From the IMG/VR virus record IMGVR_UViG_3300021963_000037, positions 1 through 64,000 of that record: a stretch of DNA of 64,000 bases; one strand, 5' to 3'. The DNA comes from a virus. The notes below the pieces were generated by a model. The model was not told where the DNA came from, searched no databases, and was given only the letters and a program-made list of their open reading frames with translations. Below are positions 25,394 through 31,836 of this stretch, in pieces. The number at the start of each line of letters is the position of its first letter. Positions within the stretch are counted from its first letter, which is position 1. The translations under genes were made by a program, and so were the position numbers.

Positions 25394-25759
25394 ATGTTTA
25401 CAACAAGACAAACAAGTTTTGACAAAATGTGCGACGACATTTTTGGAAAATTCGAACAACCAATCTGGAAAACTACAATGTTTGCAGAAGATAAAGGATA
25501 CGTTGTTGAAAATGGAATTCTTTATATTTCTCTGCCTGGTTTTTCAAAAGAAGACGTCGATGTTAGCATTGATGGTAGAACATTAATTGTATCTGCTGAA
25601 ATTGCAAAAAAGGATGAGAATCCATTTAGAAAATCTTTTAGCAGAAGTTGGGTACTGGCCGACGATACAAGCGATGAGGTAACTGCTTCCATGGAAGATG
25701 GTCTATTATCACTATCATTTGGTAAAGCTCCTGAAAAGAAAAAAGTGAAAATTTCTTAA
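25394..25759 (+). CDS. hsp20: Small heat-shock protein, Hsp20/alpha-crystallin family
   Basis: An ATP-independent holdase chaperone. The alpha-crystallin domain covers about residues 35-112: ENGILYISLPGFSKEDVDVSID, RTLIVSAE, FSRSWVLADDTSDEVTASMEDGLLSLSFGK. It has a short N-terminal arm (MFTTRQTSFDKMCDDIF) and a lysine-rich tail. Related proteins occur in T4-like cyanophages, where they are thought to help virion assembly. With DnaJ 0.6 kb downstream and a Clp unfoldase at 3077, the phage has a small proteostasis set. Confidence 0.93.
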   Translation: MFTTRQTSFDKMCDDIFGKFEQPIWKTTMFAEDKGYVVENGILYISLPGFSKEDVDVSIDGRTLIVSAEIAKKDENPFRKSFSRSWVLADDTSDEVTASMEDGLLSLSFGKAPEKKKVKIS

Positions 25760-25797
25760 AAATATTTCACTAAAAGTTTTTTTATGTCGCAAAAATT

Positions 25798-25813
25798 GTT
25801 TATATTTACATAT
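25798..25813 (+). promoter_or_regulatory. Repeated phage promoter, copy 2
   Basis: Exact GTTTATATTTACATAT, ending 19 bases before the ATG at 25833. A GTC nine bases upstream of the motif (ATGTCGCAAAAATTG) is shared with copies 3 and 5. Confidence 0.75.
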
Positions 25814-25832
25814 CATTTAAAACTAATAAATA

Positions 25833-26150
25833 ATGTATAACGACGATTTTGAAAACGAAGATTTCTTTGAAGAGAACGAAGAAAATGAACAAGACGAAAT
25901 AACTCAAATTATGCAAACAAACGAAGTTAAAGGAATGTACTACGATGTAGTTGATCAGTTGGTTCGAGCTAACTTTAAAAACATTGAAACTAACGGTATC
26001 GATGTTGATAAAATGAAGCTTATTAACTTAAACCAAGATGAACTTAAGAACACATTAACATTCATGCTTAACTGGTTTGCCGAATTAGAAGAGTATGAAA
26101 AATGTGGACTATTAAAAAAGTACTTAGTCGAATTAGAAAAAGGAAGCTAA
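25833..26150 (+). CDS. EEYEKC-family small protein, copy B
   Basis: A 105-residue paralogue ending in NWFAELEEYEKCGLLKKYL. Its N-terminus is a very acidic tract (residues 3-25, mostly Asp/Glu/Asn) that the other copies lack. The function is unknown. Promoter copy 2 drives it, and a terminator overlaps its stop codon, so it is a single-gene unit. Confidence 0.8.
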   Translation: MYNDDFENEDFFEENEENEQDEITQIMQTNEVKGMYYDVVDQLVRANFKNIETNGIDVDKMKLINLNQDELKNTLTFMLNWFAELEEYEKCGLLKKYLVELEKGS

Positions 26151-26164
26151 CCGCTTCCTTTTTT
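26137..26164 (+). terminator. Intrinsic terminator overlapping a stop codon
   Basis: AAAAAGGAAGC (26137-26147), loop TAACC, GCTTCCTTTTTT (26153-26164). The loop contains the TAA of the EEYEKC copy B gene, so the last codons encode part of the terminator stem. Confidence 0.92.
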
Positions 26165-26195
26165 ATTTAGATAAATATATCATAACAATTTAATT

Positions 26196-26393
26196 ATGGC
26201 AACACCAAAGGAAACCCAGTTAATCGACGCTATGATGGCTTTAACAGTTCAGTTAAAGAGGATTGCTGATGTCGTTGAGCGAGATCAGAAGAAATCAATT
26301 ATAGAATATCGTAGAGAACAGCTTAATAAAGAAAAGAATGAGTTATTATCAGACATTAAGCGTTCAGGAAACGGCGACGCAGGACGAGATTAA
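26196..26393 (+). CDS. Hypothetical helical protein, 65 aa
   Basis: Not recognised. Almost entirely helical and charged (LIDAMMALTVQLKRIADVVE, then a Lys/Glu-rich helix). Its last 56 bases overlap the dnaJ gene in another frame, an unusually long overlap for this genome. The dnaJ start is fixed by its J-domain, so either the overlap is real or this frame is spurious; the good leader (GATAAATATATC) favours a real gene. Confidence 0.55.
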   Translation: MATPKETQLIDAMMALTVQLKRIADVVERDQKKSIIEYRREQLNKEKNELLSDIKRSGNGDAGRD

Positions 26394-27156
26394 GAATGCA
26401 TATCGCAGCCTAGCGAAGCAGTACCATCCTGACCGAAATCCAGACATATCATCTAAAGATAAATTTCAGGCAGTTCAAGAAGCCTATGAAACTCTTTCAG
26501 ATCCTTCTAAGCGACAGCAATACGATTTAAGTCGCAAATTTTCAGGTACTAATTTTAATATTAATGACTTATTCAGCCAATTTGGCGGAAATTGGTCTAA
26601 TGACTTTGATCGTCATTTTAATCATGAGAAATCTGCTCCAGGAAAAGACGTTAGAATTAATGCAACATTTAATATTCTAGATGCGTACCATGGAACTAGT
26701 CGTGTATTCGATCTAGGATTTGATAAAGTTCGAGTTGACTTTGCTCCAGGTCTACATACTGGCATGGTATTAAAAGTTTATGGTCGTGGAGATTACAATC
26801 GATTTAATACGACTGCACCTCGTGGAGACTTAATTATCAATATCAATATTCTACCAGATGATAACTTAATTCTACAGGGTCACGACATCTGGATGGATTC
26901 TTATGTTCCATTTTATGATTTAATTTTAGGAACCGAATTGACTGTAGAAACACCATTTGGCAAATATAAAGTTAATATACCACATAATACTGCTTCGGAA
27001 AGAATTTTAAGAATTCCAAATAAAGGAATGCCAATATATAAAACACAGGATCATGGTAGTTTACTCATTAAGGTACATGCCAATTTCAATTGCTTAAACA
27101 ATGAGCAGCTAGATCTTGTAAATAAAATTAAAGAATTGGCAAATGGAAAATCATAA
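26338..27156 (+). CDS. dnaJ: DnaJ-like co-chaperone without zinc finger (CbpA type)
   Basis: Residues 1-65 form a J-domain (YYQTLSVQETATQDEIKNAY, HPD at 30-32) that stimulates Hsp70/DnaK ATPase. A short Phe/Asn-rich linker follows, then the peptide-binding C-terminal domains (KDVRINATFNILDAYHGTSR, and FDKVRVDFAPGLHTGMVLKV). The Cys-rich zinc domain of classical DnaJ is absent. At 272 residues it is close to CbpA. No DnaK is in the window, so it probably steers host DnaK to phage clients. The ATG at 26338 is required for an intact J-domain. Confidence 0.92.
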   Translation: MSYYQTLSVQETATQDEIKNAYRSLAKQYHPDRNPDISSKDKFQAVQEAYETLSDPSKRQQYDLSRKFSGTNFNINDLFSQFGGNWSNDFDRHFNHEKSAPGKDVRINATFNILDAYHGTSRVFDLGFDKVRVDFAPGLHTGMVLKVYGRGDYNRFNTTAPRGDLIININILPDDNLILQGHDIWMDSYVPFYDLILGTELTVETPFGKYKVNIPHNTASERILRIPNKGMPIYKTQDHGSLLIKVHANFNCLNNEQLDLVNKIKELANGKS

Positions 27157-27397
27157 TCAAGATATAGATGATGATGCTCTGAATTTTTTTAATGCAGTAC
27201 AAAATTTACCAAAGGATCAAATGATGGATTTGGTATATCATGCAATAATTAATAAGAAACAAGGCGCATTAAAAGGAAATTCAACGCGTGAGGAAAAGAT
27301 AGAAGCTTTAAATTTTATAATTGGCTGGTTCGAATCTTTAGAGGAGTATGAAAAATGCATTGAATTAAAAAAAATACTACAAGAAATATGCTTATAA
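27143..27397 (+). CDS. EEYEKC-family small protein, copy C
   Basis: An 84-residue paralogue ending in GWFESLEEYEKCIELKKIL. It overlaps the dnaJ gene by 14 bases and the bS21 gene by 10, so it is co-translated with a chaperone and a ribosomal protein. The function is unknown; all copies are short, helical and end in the same motif. Confidence 0.8.
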   Translation: MENHNQDIDDDALNFFNAVQNLPKDQMMDLVYHAIINKKQGALKGNSTREEKIEALNFIIGWFESLEEYEKCIELKKILQEICL

Positions 27398-27585
27398 TAG
27401 ACGTAAAAAACGGAAATATCGAACAAGCTCTTAAAAAATACAAGAGTAAAGTTGCTAAAACAAAGCAAATTAAAAAATTAAGAGATAGACAATCCTTTGT
27501 CAAACCATCCGTTGAAAAAAGAGATGAAATTCGTAAGGCAACTTATATTCAATCTTTAAGAACCAACACGGAAAAAGAATCATAA
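27388..27585 (+). CDS. rpsU: Ribosomal protein bS21
   Basis: A 65-residue bS21 of Bacteroidota type: IIDVKNGNIEQALKKYKSK, then KLRDRQSFVKPSVEKR, then a basic C-terminal helix (KATYIQSLRTN). bS21 sits on the 30S platform next to the 3' end of 16S rRNA and is lost or exchanged easily, so a phage copy can enter host ribosomes. In Bacteroidota the platform proteins bS21, bS18 and bS6 occlude the anti-Shine-Dalgarno, consistent with the absence of Shine-Dalgarno sequences in this phage. It overlaps copy C of the EEYEKC family. An S1-like gene lies at 45678. Confidence 0.93.
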   Translation: MLIIDVKNGNIEQALKKYKSKVAKTKQIKKLRDRQSFVKPSVEKRDEIRKATYIQSLRTNTEKES

Positions 27586-27662
27586 TATAATCATCACATT
27601 TATATTTAACTGAACATTCCAGGAAATATATAATTCAAAATGATGATTGATTTTTACTGTGT

Positions 27663-27923
27663 ATGGGCGAGAATATACCAAATAGAGAAAAGGATAGTAT
27701 TATGAGGTCAAGTTACTACACTTTGACCCGTAACTTCACGAAAACAGTGAATAGATTCATTGTGTTTCAAGAAGGTAAAGACCTAATTGAAATACCACAC
27801 GGTATGGGACAACGCTCCAAATTCATAGAATTATTAGTTGATTATTTTGAAAAGATGGAAGAGTATGAAAAATGCGATTCTCTTATGAAATTAAAAGCAT
27901 TAGTCCTAATGGCTGGTGATTAA
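27663..27923 (+). CDS. EEYEKC-family small protein, copy D
   Basis: The shortest member (86 residues) and the most divergent, with DYFEKMEEYEKCDSLMKL near the C-terminus and an extra hydrophobic tail. It lies 77 bases after bS21, behind an A/T-rich stretch with a CATTTATATTTAACTG sequence loosely like the repeated promoter. The function is unknown. Confidence 0.72.
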   Translation: MGENIPNREKDSIMRSSYYTLTRNFTKTVNRFIVFQEGKDLIEIPHGMGQRSKFIELLVDYFEKMEEYEKCDSLMKLKALVLMAGD

Positions 27924-27937
27924 ATACAAAAACAAAT

Positions 27938-28630
27938 ATGACTACAAGAAAAGGTAAAACATCAAGTTCTCAAAACGTTGAACAATCTTTAAACAAAATT
28001 TATTTAAAAGAATCACAACAAGGATATGTAGATACAATCCTTAAAAATCAAGTTACCTTTTGCTACGGTCCGGCTGGAACTTCAAAAACTTTTTCAGCAT
28101 GCTATGCCGCAATTAAGTTGCTTAAAGAAAAGAAAATCAAAAGAATTATTTTAACTAAACCTATTCAGGAAGCTGGTGAAAAACTAGGTTTCTTACCTGG
28201 TACAATTGACGAAAAGATTGCACCTTATATCAAATCATTTACTTCAAATATTGAGAAGATTATTGGATTCTCTGAAGCCCATATTTTATTAGGATCTGGT
28301 GCTGTAGAATTTCAACCTCTTGCTTATATGAGAGGAGATACATTTGACGATGCTATTATGATTCTAGATGAAGCTCAAAATGCCGATTGGAAACAGCTAA
28401 TGTTGTTTATTACTCGTATGGGAGAGTCTAGTAAAGTTGTAATTGCAGGAGACGTTAGTCAATATGATATTGAACGTAGTAAAGTTTCTCTGCCTCAGTT
28501 CATCGAGCTGATGACAGGCGTTAAAGGAGTTGGTGTCCATCAATTTGGTGAAAGTGATATTGTTCGAGCAGAAATCTTACAAGAGATTGTACGACGATAT
28601 GAAAAATGGAAGTACGACAATAACAAGTAA
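27938..28630 (+). CDS. phoH: PhoH-like ATPase
   Basis: An RNA-helicase-like P-loop ATPase common in phages. Walker A is GPAGTSKT (residues 44-51), then the PhoH signature ILTKPIQEAGEKLGFLPG, Walker B ILDEAQN (142-148) and a VIAGDVSQYD sensor. At 230 residues it is a single-domain form without PIN or KH domains. The biological role in phages is still unclear despite the link to phosphate starvation. It starts 14 bases after EEYEKC copy D. Confidence 0.93.
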   Translation: MTTRKGKTSSSQNVEQSLNKIYLKESQQGYVDTILKNQVTFCYGPAGTSKTFSACYAAIKLLKEKKIKRIILTKPIQEAGEKLGFLPGTIDEKIAPYIKSFTSNIEKIIGFSEAHILLGSGAVEFQPLAYMRGDTFDDAIMILDEAQNADWKQLMLFITRMGESSKVVIAGDVSQYDIERSKVSLPQFIELMTGVKGVGVHQFGESDIVRAEILQEIVRRYEKWKYDNNK

Positions 28631-28653
28631 TTGAATTAATAAACTTTTTGATT

Positions 28654-28703
28654 AAAGCCCATATAATTTGTATGTTTAACGATATCCAAAATATATGGGC
28701 TTT
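28654..28703 (+). promoter_or_regulatory. 12-bp inverted repeat around a start codon
   Basis: AAAGCCCATATA (28654-28665) and TATATGGGCTTT (28692-28703) are exact complements, 26 bases apart. The right arm contains the ATG at 28695 and is followed by TTCTTATTTT. It may act as a phoH terminator and at the same time hide the next start codon; upstream lies TTAATAAACTTTTTG, also seen near other promoters. Confidence 0.55.
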
Positions 28704-29111
28704 TCTTATTTTAAAAGACTTTTAAAGAGGTCAAAGGTTAAATTGGCTAGAATTAGCACTAGCCGATTTAGTGGAAAAATGGACAAAGATACAGCAATGA
28801 TGTATGCTATTGTTCGTGCTATGTCAAAACACCCCAAGACTAAGTTCTTAACAGCTCCTATTAGTCAGACATACTACTTAGAAAATAAAGAATTAGAATA
28901 TTTTATTGTCGTCGATTATGACAATATTAGAATTACTAATCATAAATTCTTTGCTTCTAAACACATCAATAGTAATGATGGAGACAAGATTATTAATTAC
29001 ATCAAAACTCATATTGAAGGTATTCGTAAAGAGATGGAAACTGAAATTTTTAAAAATCAGTCAGCTCTTTATAAGAATATCTACGAAAGCTTAACACAAC
29101 ATTCTAAATAA
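28695..29111 (+). CDS. Hypothetical protein, 138 aa
   Basis: Not recognised. It has a basic N-terminus (FKRLLKRSKVKLARISTSRF), a beta-type centre (EYFIVVDYDNIRITNHKFF) and a long C-terminal helix. The start codon is inside the right arm of a 12-bp inverted repeat. It lies five bases before the RNase HII gene and is probably co-transcribed with it. Confidence 0.72.
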   Translation: MGFSYFKRLLKRSKVKLARISTSRFSGKMDKDTAMMYAIVRAMSKHPKTKFLTAPISQTYYLENKELEYFIVVDYDNIRITNHKFFASKHINSNDGDKIINYIKTHIEGIRKEMETEIFKNQSALYKNIYESLTQHSK

Positions 29112-29116
29112 CAAAT

Positions 29117-29746
29117 ATGCAAATATTACTTAAACCAAAGTACAATACCGATTCTAATTTAACCGAGATTGGCGTAGATGAAGCAGGAAGAGGAGCATTG
29201 GCTGGTCCAGTAACTGTGGCAGCATGCATTATGCCTGCCGATTTTCAACACCCATTAGTTAAGGATTCTAAAGTTCTTTCAGAAGCTCAAAAGAAACAAG
29301 CATATCAAATTGTAAAAGATAATGCGCTAGCCTATTCAGTAGTTCATGTTGATATTAATCACATTGAGGAAATGAATATCCTAAAAGCAACTCTACATGG
29401 TATGAATTTAGCTTTAGAAAATGTTCAACAAGAAAAAGATTTTGATTTTGTCTTAATAGATGGAGACCAGTTTCATGGTTACAAAGACAAGAGTTATACC
29501 ACTATTGTTGGTGGAGATAACAAATATACTTCTATTGCAGCAGCTTCTATCTTAGCTAAAGTTGAAAGAGACAATCTTATGAAAGAATTGAATGAAAATG
29601 ATTCTAACAAACCGTATGGTTGGGCTTCTAATAAAGGATATGGAACTAAGCAACATATTACGGCAATTCAAGAAATTGGTCCTTCAGTAGAACATAGACC
29701 TAGTTTCATATCACACTTACTTACTAAAACAGAATCCCTATTTTGA
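29117..29746 (+). CDS. rnhB: Ribonuclease HII
   Basis: It cuts RNA in RNA/DNA hybrids and removes ribonucleotides or primers. The four metal-binding acids are in place: Asp21 and Glu22 in GVDEAGRG, Asp114 in VLIDGD and Asp133 in GGDNKYTSIAAASILAKV. At 209 residues it is a standard length. T4 uses an unrelated RNase H, so this looks like a host-type gene captured for primer removal. Its stop overlaps the TTG start of the next gene. Confidence 0.95.
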   Translation: MQILLKPKYNTDSNLTEIGVDEAGRGALAGPVTVAACIMPADFQHPLVKDSKVLSEAQKKQAYQIVKDNALAYSVVHVDINHIEEMNILKATLHGMNLALENVQQEKDFDFVLIDGDQFHGYKDKSYTTIVGGDNKYTSIAAASILAKVERDNLMKELNENDSNKPYGWASNKGYGTKQHITAIQEIGPSVEHRPSFISHLLTKTESLF

Positions 29747-30087
29747 GACATTTAATCTATGGAATTCTATTATTTACCCTTGGCCAATCTTTAGTTTGGT
29801 TTCAGACTAATGGTCAATTTGTTTGGCCATGGGTTAAAAAGAATACTTTTCTAGTTGCTCTATTTGGTGGATTTATAATTTCATACATTTTTATTACTGC
29901 AACTCGAGAAGTGGTTGTCTATTATGAAGGAGCTCTTTGGCCCGGCAGATTTATTGGATTTGCAACCGGTATGATTGCCTTCTCAGCACTAACTTATATC
30001 TTTATGAGCGAAGGTATTAATAGCAAGACTCTAGTTTCTTTAGGTCTGGCAGTAGCTCTCATCTGCGTCCAGCTCTTCTGGAAATAA
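29743..30087 (+). CDS. Four-helix inner-membrane protein, 114 aa
   Basis: Not recognised as a known family. Four hydrophobic helices, about residues 4-20, 33-52, 71-90 and 95-112, joined by short loops with GQFVWPWVKKN and EGALWPGRF. The only usable start is TTG 29743, overlapping the RNase HII stop codon as TTGA, which suggests reinitiation. It could alter the host membrane or nutrient uptake; nothing in the sequence decides this. Confidence 0.75.
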   Translation: MRHLIYGILLFTLGQSLVWFQTNGQFVWPWVKKNTFLVALFGGFIISYIFITATREVVVYYEGALWPGRFIGFATGMIAFSALTYIFMSEGINSKTLVSLGLAVALICVQLFWK

Positions 30088-30143
30088 TTGTTAATAACTT
30101 TTTGAAAATAATTCACTCGGCATTTTTTAATGTCGAGTTTTTT

Positions 30144-30159
30144 GTTTATATTTACATAT
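30144..30159 (+). promoter_or_regulatory. Repeated phage promoter, copy 3
   Basis: Exact GTTTATATTTACATAT, ending 17 bases before the ATG at 30177. Upstream lie ATGTCGAG and, at 30088-30104, TTGTTAATAACTTTTTG. Confidence 0.75.
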
Positions 30160-30176
30160 AATAAAAAAATAACAAA

Positions 30177-30458
30177 ATGACTAGAAGATTAAAAAAAGGA
30201 CAACACGGTTGGATCACTCAGGAAATCTTAGATTTCGTATATTTTAATGGTGAAGTTTCTTATAAAGAAATGGACACTCATTATCTAATGGTTTGCCAGG
30301 GAAAACCAGCTTATCAGAGAAGCAGCTCTTTCAATCATCATTTAGTTAACCTTACTAAGCCATCAACAAGACGTAGATGCCGTAGGTTCTTAATTAAAGG
30401 TGATAATGGTAAGTACACTGTTGGATACGCGTTTTCATCAACCGATCTTTATAAATAA
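30177..30458 (+). CDS. Hypothetical basic protein, possibly DNA-binding, 93 aa
   Basis: Not recognised. It is very basic (TRRLKKGQHGW, and STRRRCRRFLIKGDNGKY) with a helix-rich centre and a possible small beta-wing, a layout compatible with a winged-helix DNA- or RNA-binding domain. It is a single-gene unit between promoter copies 3 and 4, as expected for an early regulator, but this is inference. Confidence 0.7.
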   Translation: MTRRLKKGQHGWITQEILDFVYFNGEVSYKEMDTHYLMVCQGKPAYQRSSSFNHHLVNLTKPSTRRRCRRFLIKGDNGKYTVGYAFSSTDLYK

Positions 30459-30505
30459 TTTGTTAATAACTTTTTGTAAAAAAGTTTTACCATTTGAAAA
30501 ATTAT

Positions 30506-30521
30506 GTTTATATTTACATAT
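30506..30521 (+). promoter_or_regulatory. Repeated phage promoter, copy 4
   Basis: Exact GTTTATATTTACATAT, ending 17 bases before the ATG at 30539, with TTTTACCATTTG upstream as in copy 1. Its position rules out the earlier in-frame TTG at 30494 as the start of the next gene. Confidence 0.75.
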
Positions 30522-30538
30522 CATCAAATTTAAACCTT

Positions 30539-30724
30539 ATGACATTAACTAAAATTACAAATCTTTTTAAAAGAAAAAAAGAATCTCATGGAGAACCAGC
30601 AAATTTACCAAAACCTGGAGAAATTCGAGTACAGAGAGTTGTTATGGCTTCTCAACAAGTAGATTTTAATACATGGGCTAATCACATTCATTCAACAGTA
30701 AGAAACAATCATTATGGAAAATAA
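30539..30724 (+). CDS. Hypothetical protein, 61 aa
   Basis: Not recognised. A small, basic protein (ITNLFKRKKESH at the start). The ATG 30539 is chosen because promoter copy 4 overlaps the region before it. It overlaps the next gene by 11 bases. Confidence 0.65.
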   Translation: MTLTKITNLFKRKKESHGEPANLPKPGEIRVQRVVMASQQVDFNTWANHIHSTVRNNHYGK

Positions 30725-31241
30725 AGTTAAAAAGTACATCGACGAAATTAGAAAAGATTATCAACTGGATCCTACAAATTCTGAATATTGTGGATTTATA
30801 AATATCGATCCATCTCAATCTGGAGAGGACACAGAAGTTGCTCTAGAATTAGTAAAGAATTGGCAGAAATATGAATCTTATTTAGAAGAACAAGATCTTT
30901 ATTTTGAATCAAGACCTTGGGAAGAGGAAATGGTTATTGCTGAAATCTGTATAAAAACTGATGGACATAATTCTAATGGAACTTCTCTACAAGGTTATTT
31001 AAGAGGTTATACGTATAGCCAATTGGTAGAAGCTTTTGGTAAACCAACTTACGAAGAAGCTAGTGGAGATGATAAAGTTCAATTTGAATGGGAATTTAGT
31101 TACAAAGGAGAACCATTTACTCTTTATGATTGGAAAACTTATGATCGTAATTATTCTATGACTGAATTAACAACATGGAATATTGGTGGTAAATCTTACT
31201 ATGGAGATTTTCACACTTGGCTAGAAAATAAATTGAATTAA
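30714..31241 (+). CDS. Hypothetical acidic protein, 175 aa
   Basis: Not recognised. An acidic protein rich in Glu, Asp, Tyr and Trp; it contains GTSLQGYLRGYTYSQLVEAFGKP and FEWEFSYKGEPFTLYDWKTY, which read as an alpha/beta unit followed by a beta meander. The first half is helical with a Tyr-rich segment. It is coupled to the 61-residue gene upstream and lies just before promoter copy 5. Confidence 0.72.
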   Translation: MENKVKKYIDEIRKDYQLDPTNSEYCGFINIDPSQSGEDTEVALELVKNWQKYESYLEEQDLYFESRPWEEEMVIAEICIKTDGHNSNGTSLQGYLRGYTYSQLVEAFGKPTYEEASGDDKVQFEWEFSYKGEPFTLYDWKTYDRNYSMTELTTWNIGGKSYYGDFHTWLENKLN

Positions 31242-31263
31242 ATTTTTTACTGTCAAGAAAATT

Positions 31264-31279
31264 GATTATATTTACATAT
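31264..31279 (+). promoter_or_regulatory. Repeated phage promoter, copy 5
   Basis: GATTATATTTACATAT, one base different from copies 1-4, ending 18 bases before the ATG at 31298, with ACTGTC at the same upstream place as the GTC in copies 2 and 3. Confidence 0.7.
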
Positions 31280-31297
31280 CATAAACAAATAAACAAA

Positions 31298-31702
31298 ATG
31301 AAAAAAATCGACGTAACAAAAGTACACGCAAACGGAATATCAGGTAGAAATCCATGGCCTCAAGTTAGTAGAATTACACCAATTATTGAAACAGCTCTTA
31401 GTGTTTTTAGAATGAGATATACTACTGATGAAATCTTAGGACAAATTGCAAATGGAGATCCCTATGCCGATTTATATGCAGGTACTCGATTCTCAAACAA
31501 CGATCAAGTTGCAACTAGAATACTTTCTGCAGTAAATGAACACGCTTTTACCTTAACTGATAATGCTGAAGAAGCTCATCAAATCATTTATGACTTCTTT
31601 GAAAATATTAGTGGCAAAGAAATGGACACCCTTATTTTTGATGGACTAAGATGTTGCGCCGGAGCAGATCATTGGTATAAATTTGAGAAACAATGGGACT
31701 AA
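31298..31702 (+). CDS. Hypothetical protein, 134 aa
   Basis: Not recognised. A helix-rich protein with HANGISGRNPWPQVSRITPI near the start and GLRCCAGADHWYKF near the end; the vicinal Cys pair might bind metal. The ATG 31298 is preferred over an in-frame TTG at 31262 because promoter copy 5 lies between them. Its 3' end overlaps a 47-residue membrane microprotein gene by 10 bases. Confidence 0.72.
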   Translation: MKKIDVTKVHANGISGRNPWPQVSRITPIIETALSVFRMRYTTDEILGQIANGDPYADLYAGTRFSNNDQVATRILSAVNEHAFTLTDNAEEAHQIIYDFFENISGKEMDTLIFDGLRCCAGADHWYKFEKQWD

Positions 31703-31836
31703 TCATTTGTATAATTATAGGACTTGTCTTAGTATCAGGTCCTTTTGTATTCGAACCTAGAATTGATAAATTGCCAGACAATTCTAAACTTAAAAATTGG
31801 TGGCGCAAACATATTATTGGACATTATGAAGAATAG
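31693..31836 (+). CDS. Single-pass membrane microprotein, 47 aa
   Basis: A frame from ATG 31693 to TAG 31834-31836. Residues 2-20 form one strongly hydrophobic helix (GLIICIIIGLVLVSGPFVF), followed by a soluble tail with PDNSKLKNWWRKHIIG. It overlaps the preceding gene by 10 bases and the uvsE-like gene by 11, filling what would otherwise be an unexplained gap. A basic WWRKH segment just beyond a membrane helix suggests a membrane anchor; the function is unknown. Confidence 0.6.
   Translation: MGLIICIIIGLVLVSGPFVFEPRIDKLPDNSKLKNWWRKHIIGHYEE

Larger units (their letters stand above)
30088..30476 (+). repeat. Exact 17-bp direct repeat near two promoters
   Basis: TTGTTAATAACTTTTTG occurs at 30088-30104 and again at 30460-30476, each time just after a stop codon and upstream of a promoter copy (40 and 30 bases from the core). 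A near copy lies at 28636-28650. It may be an upstream promoter element or a short terminator remnant. Confidence 0.6.

Noticed and set aside
26196-26393. Possible frameshift joining the 65-residue protein to DnaJ
   Set aside because: The J-domain is complete from its own ATG and there is no slippery heptamer with a following structure; ordinary overlap is simpler.
31745-31825. N-terminal extension of the UvsE-like protein
   Set aside because: It lies inside the microprotein gene in another frame and has no family counterpart; ATG 31826 gives the usual start.
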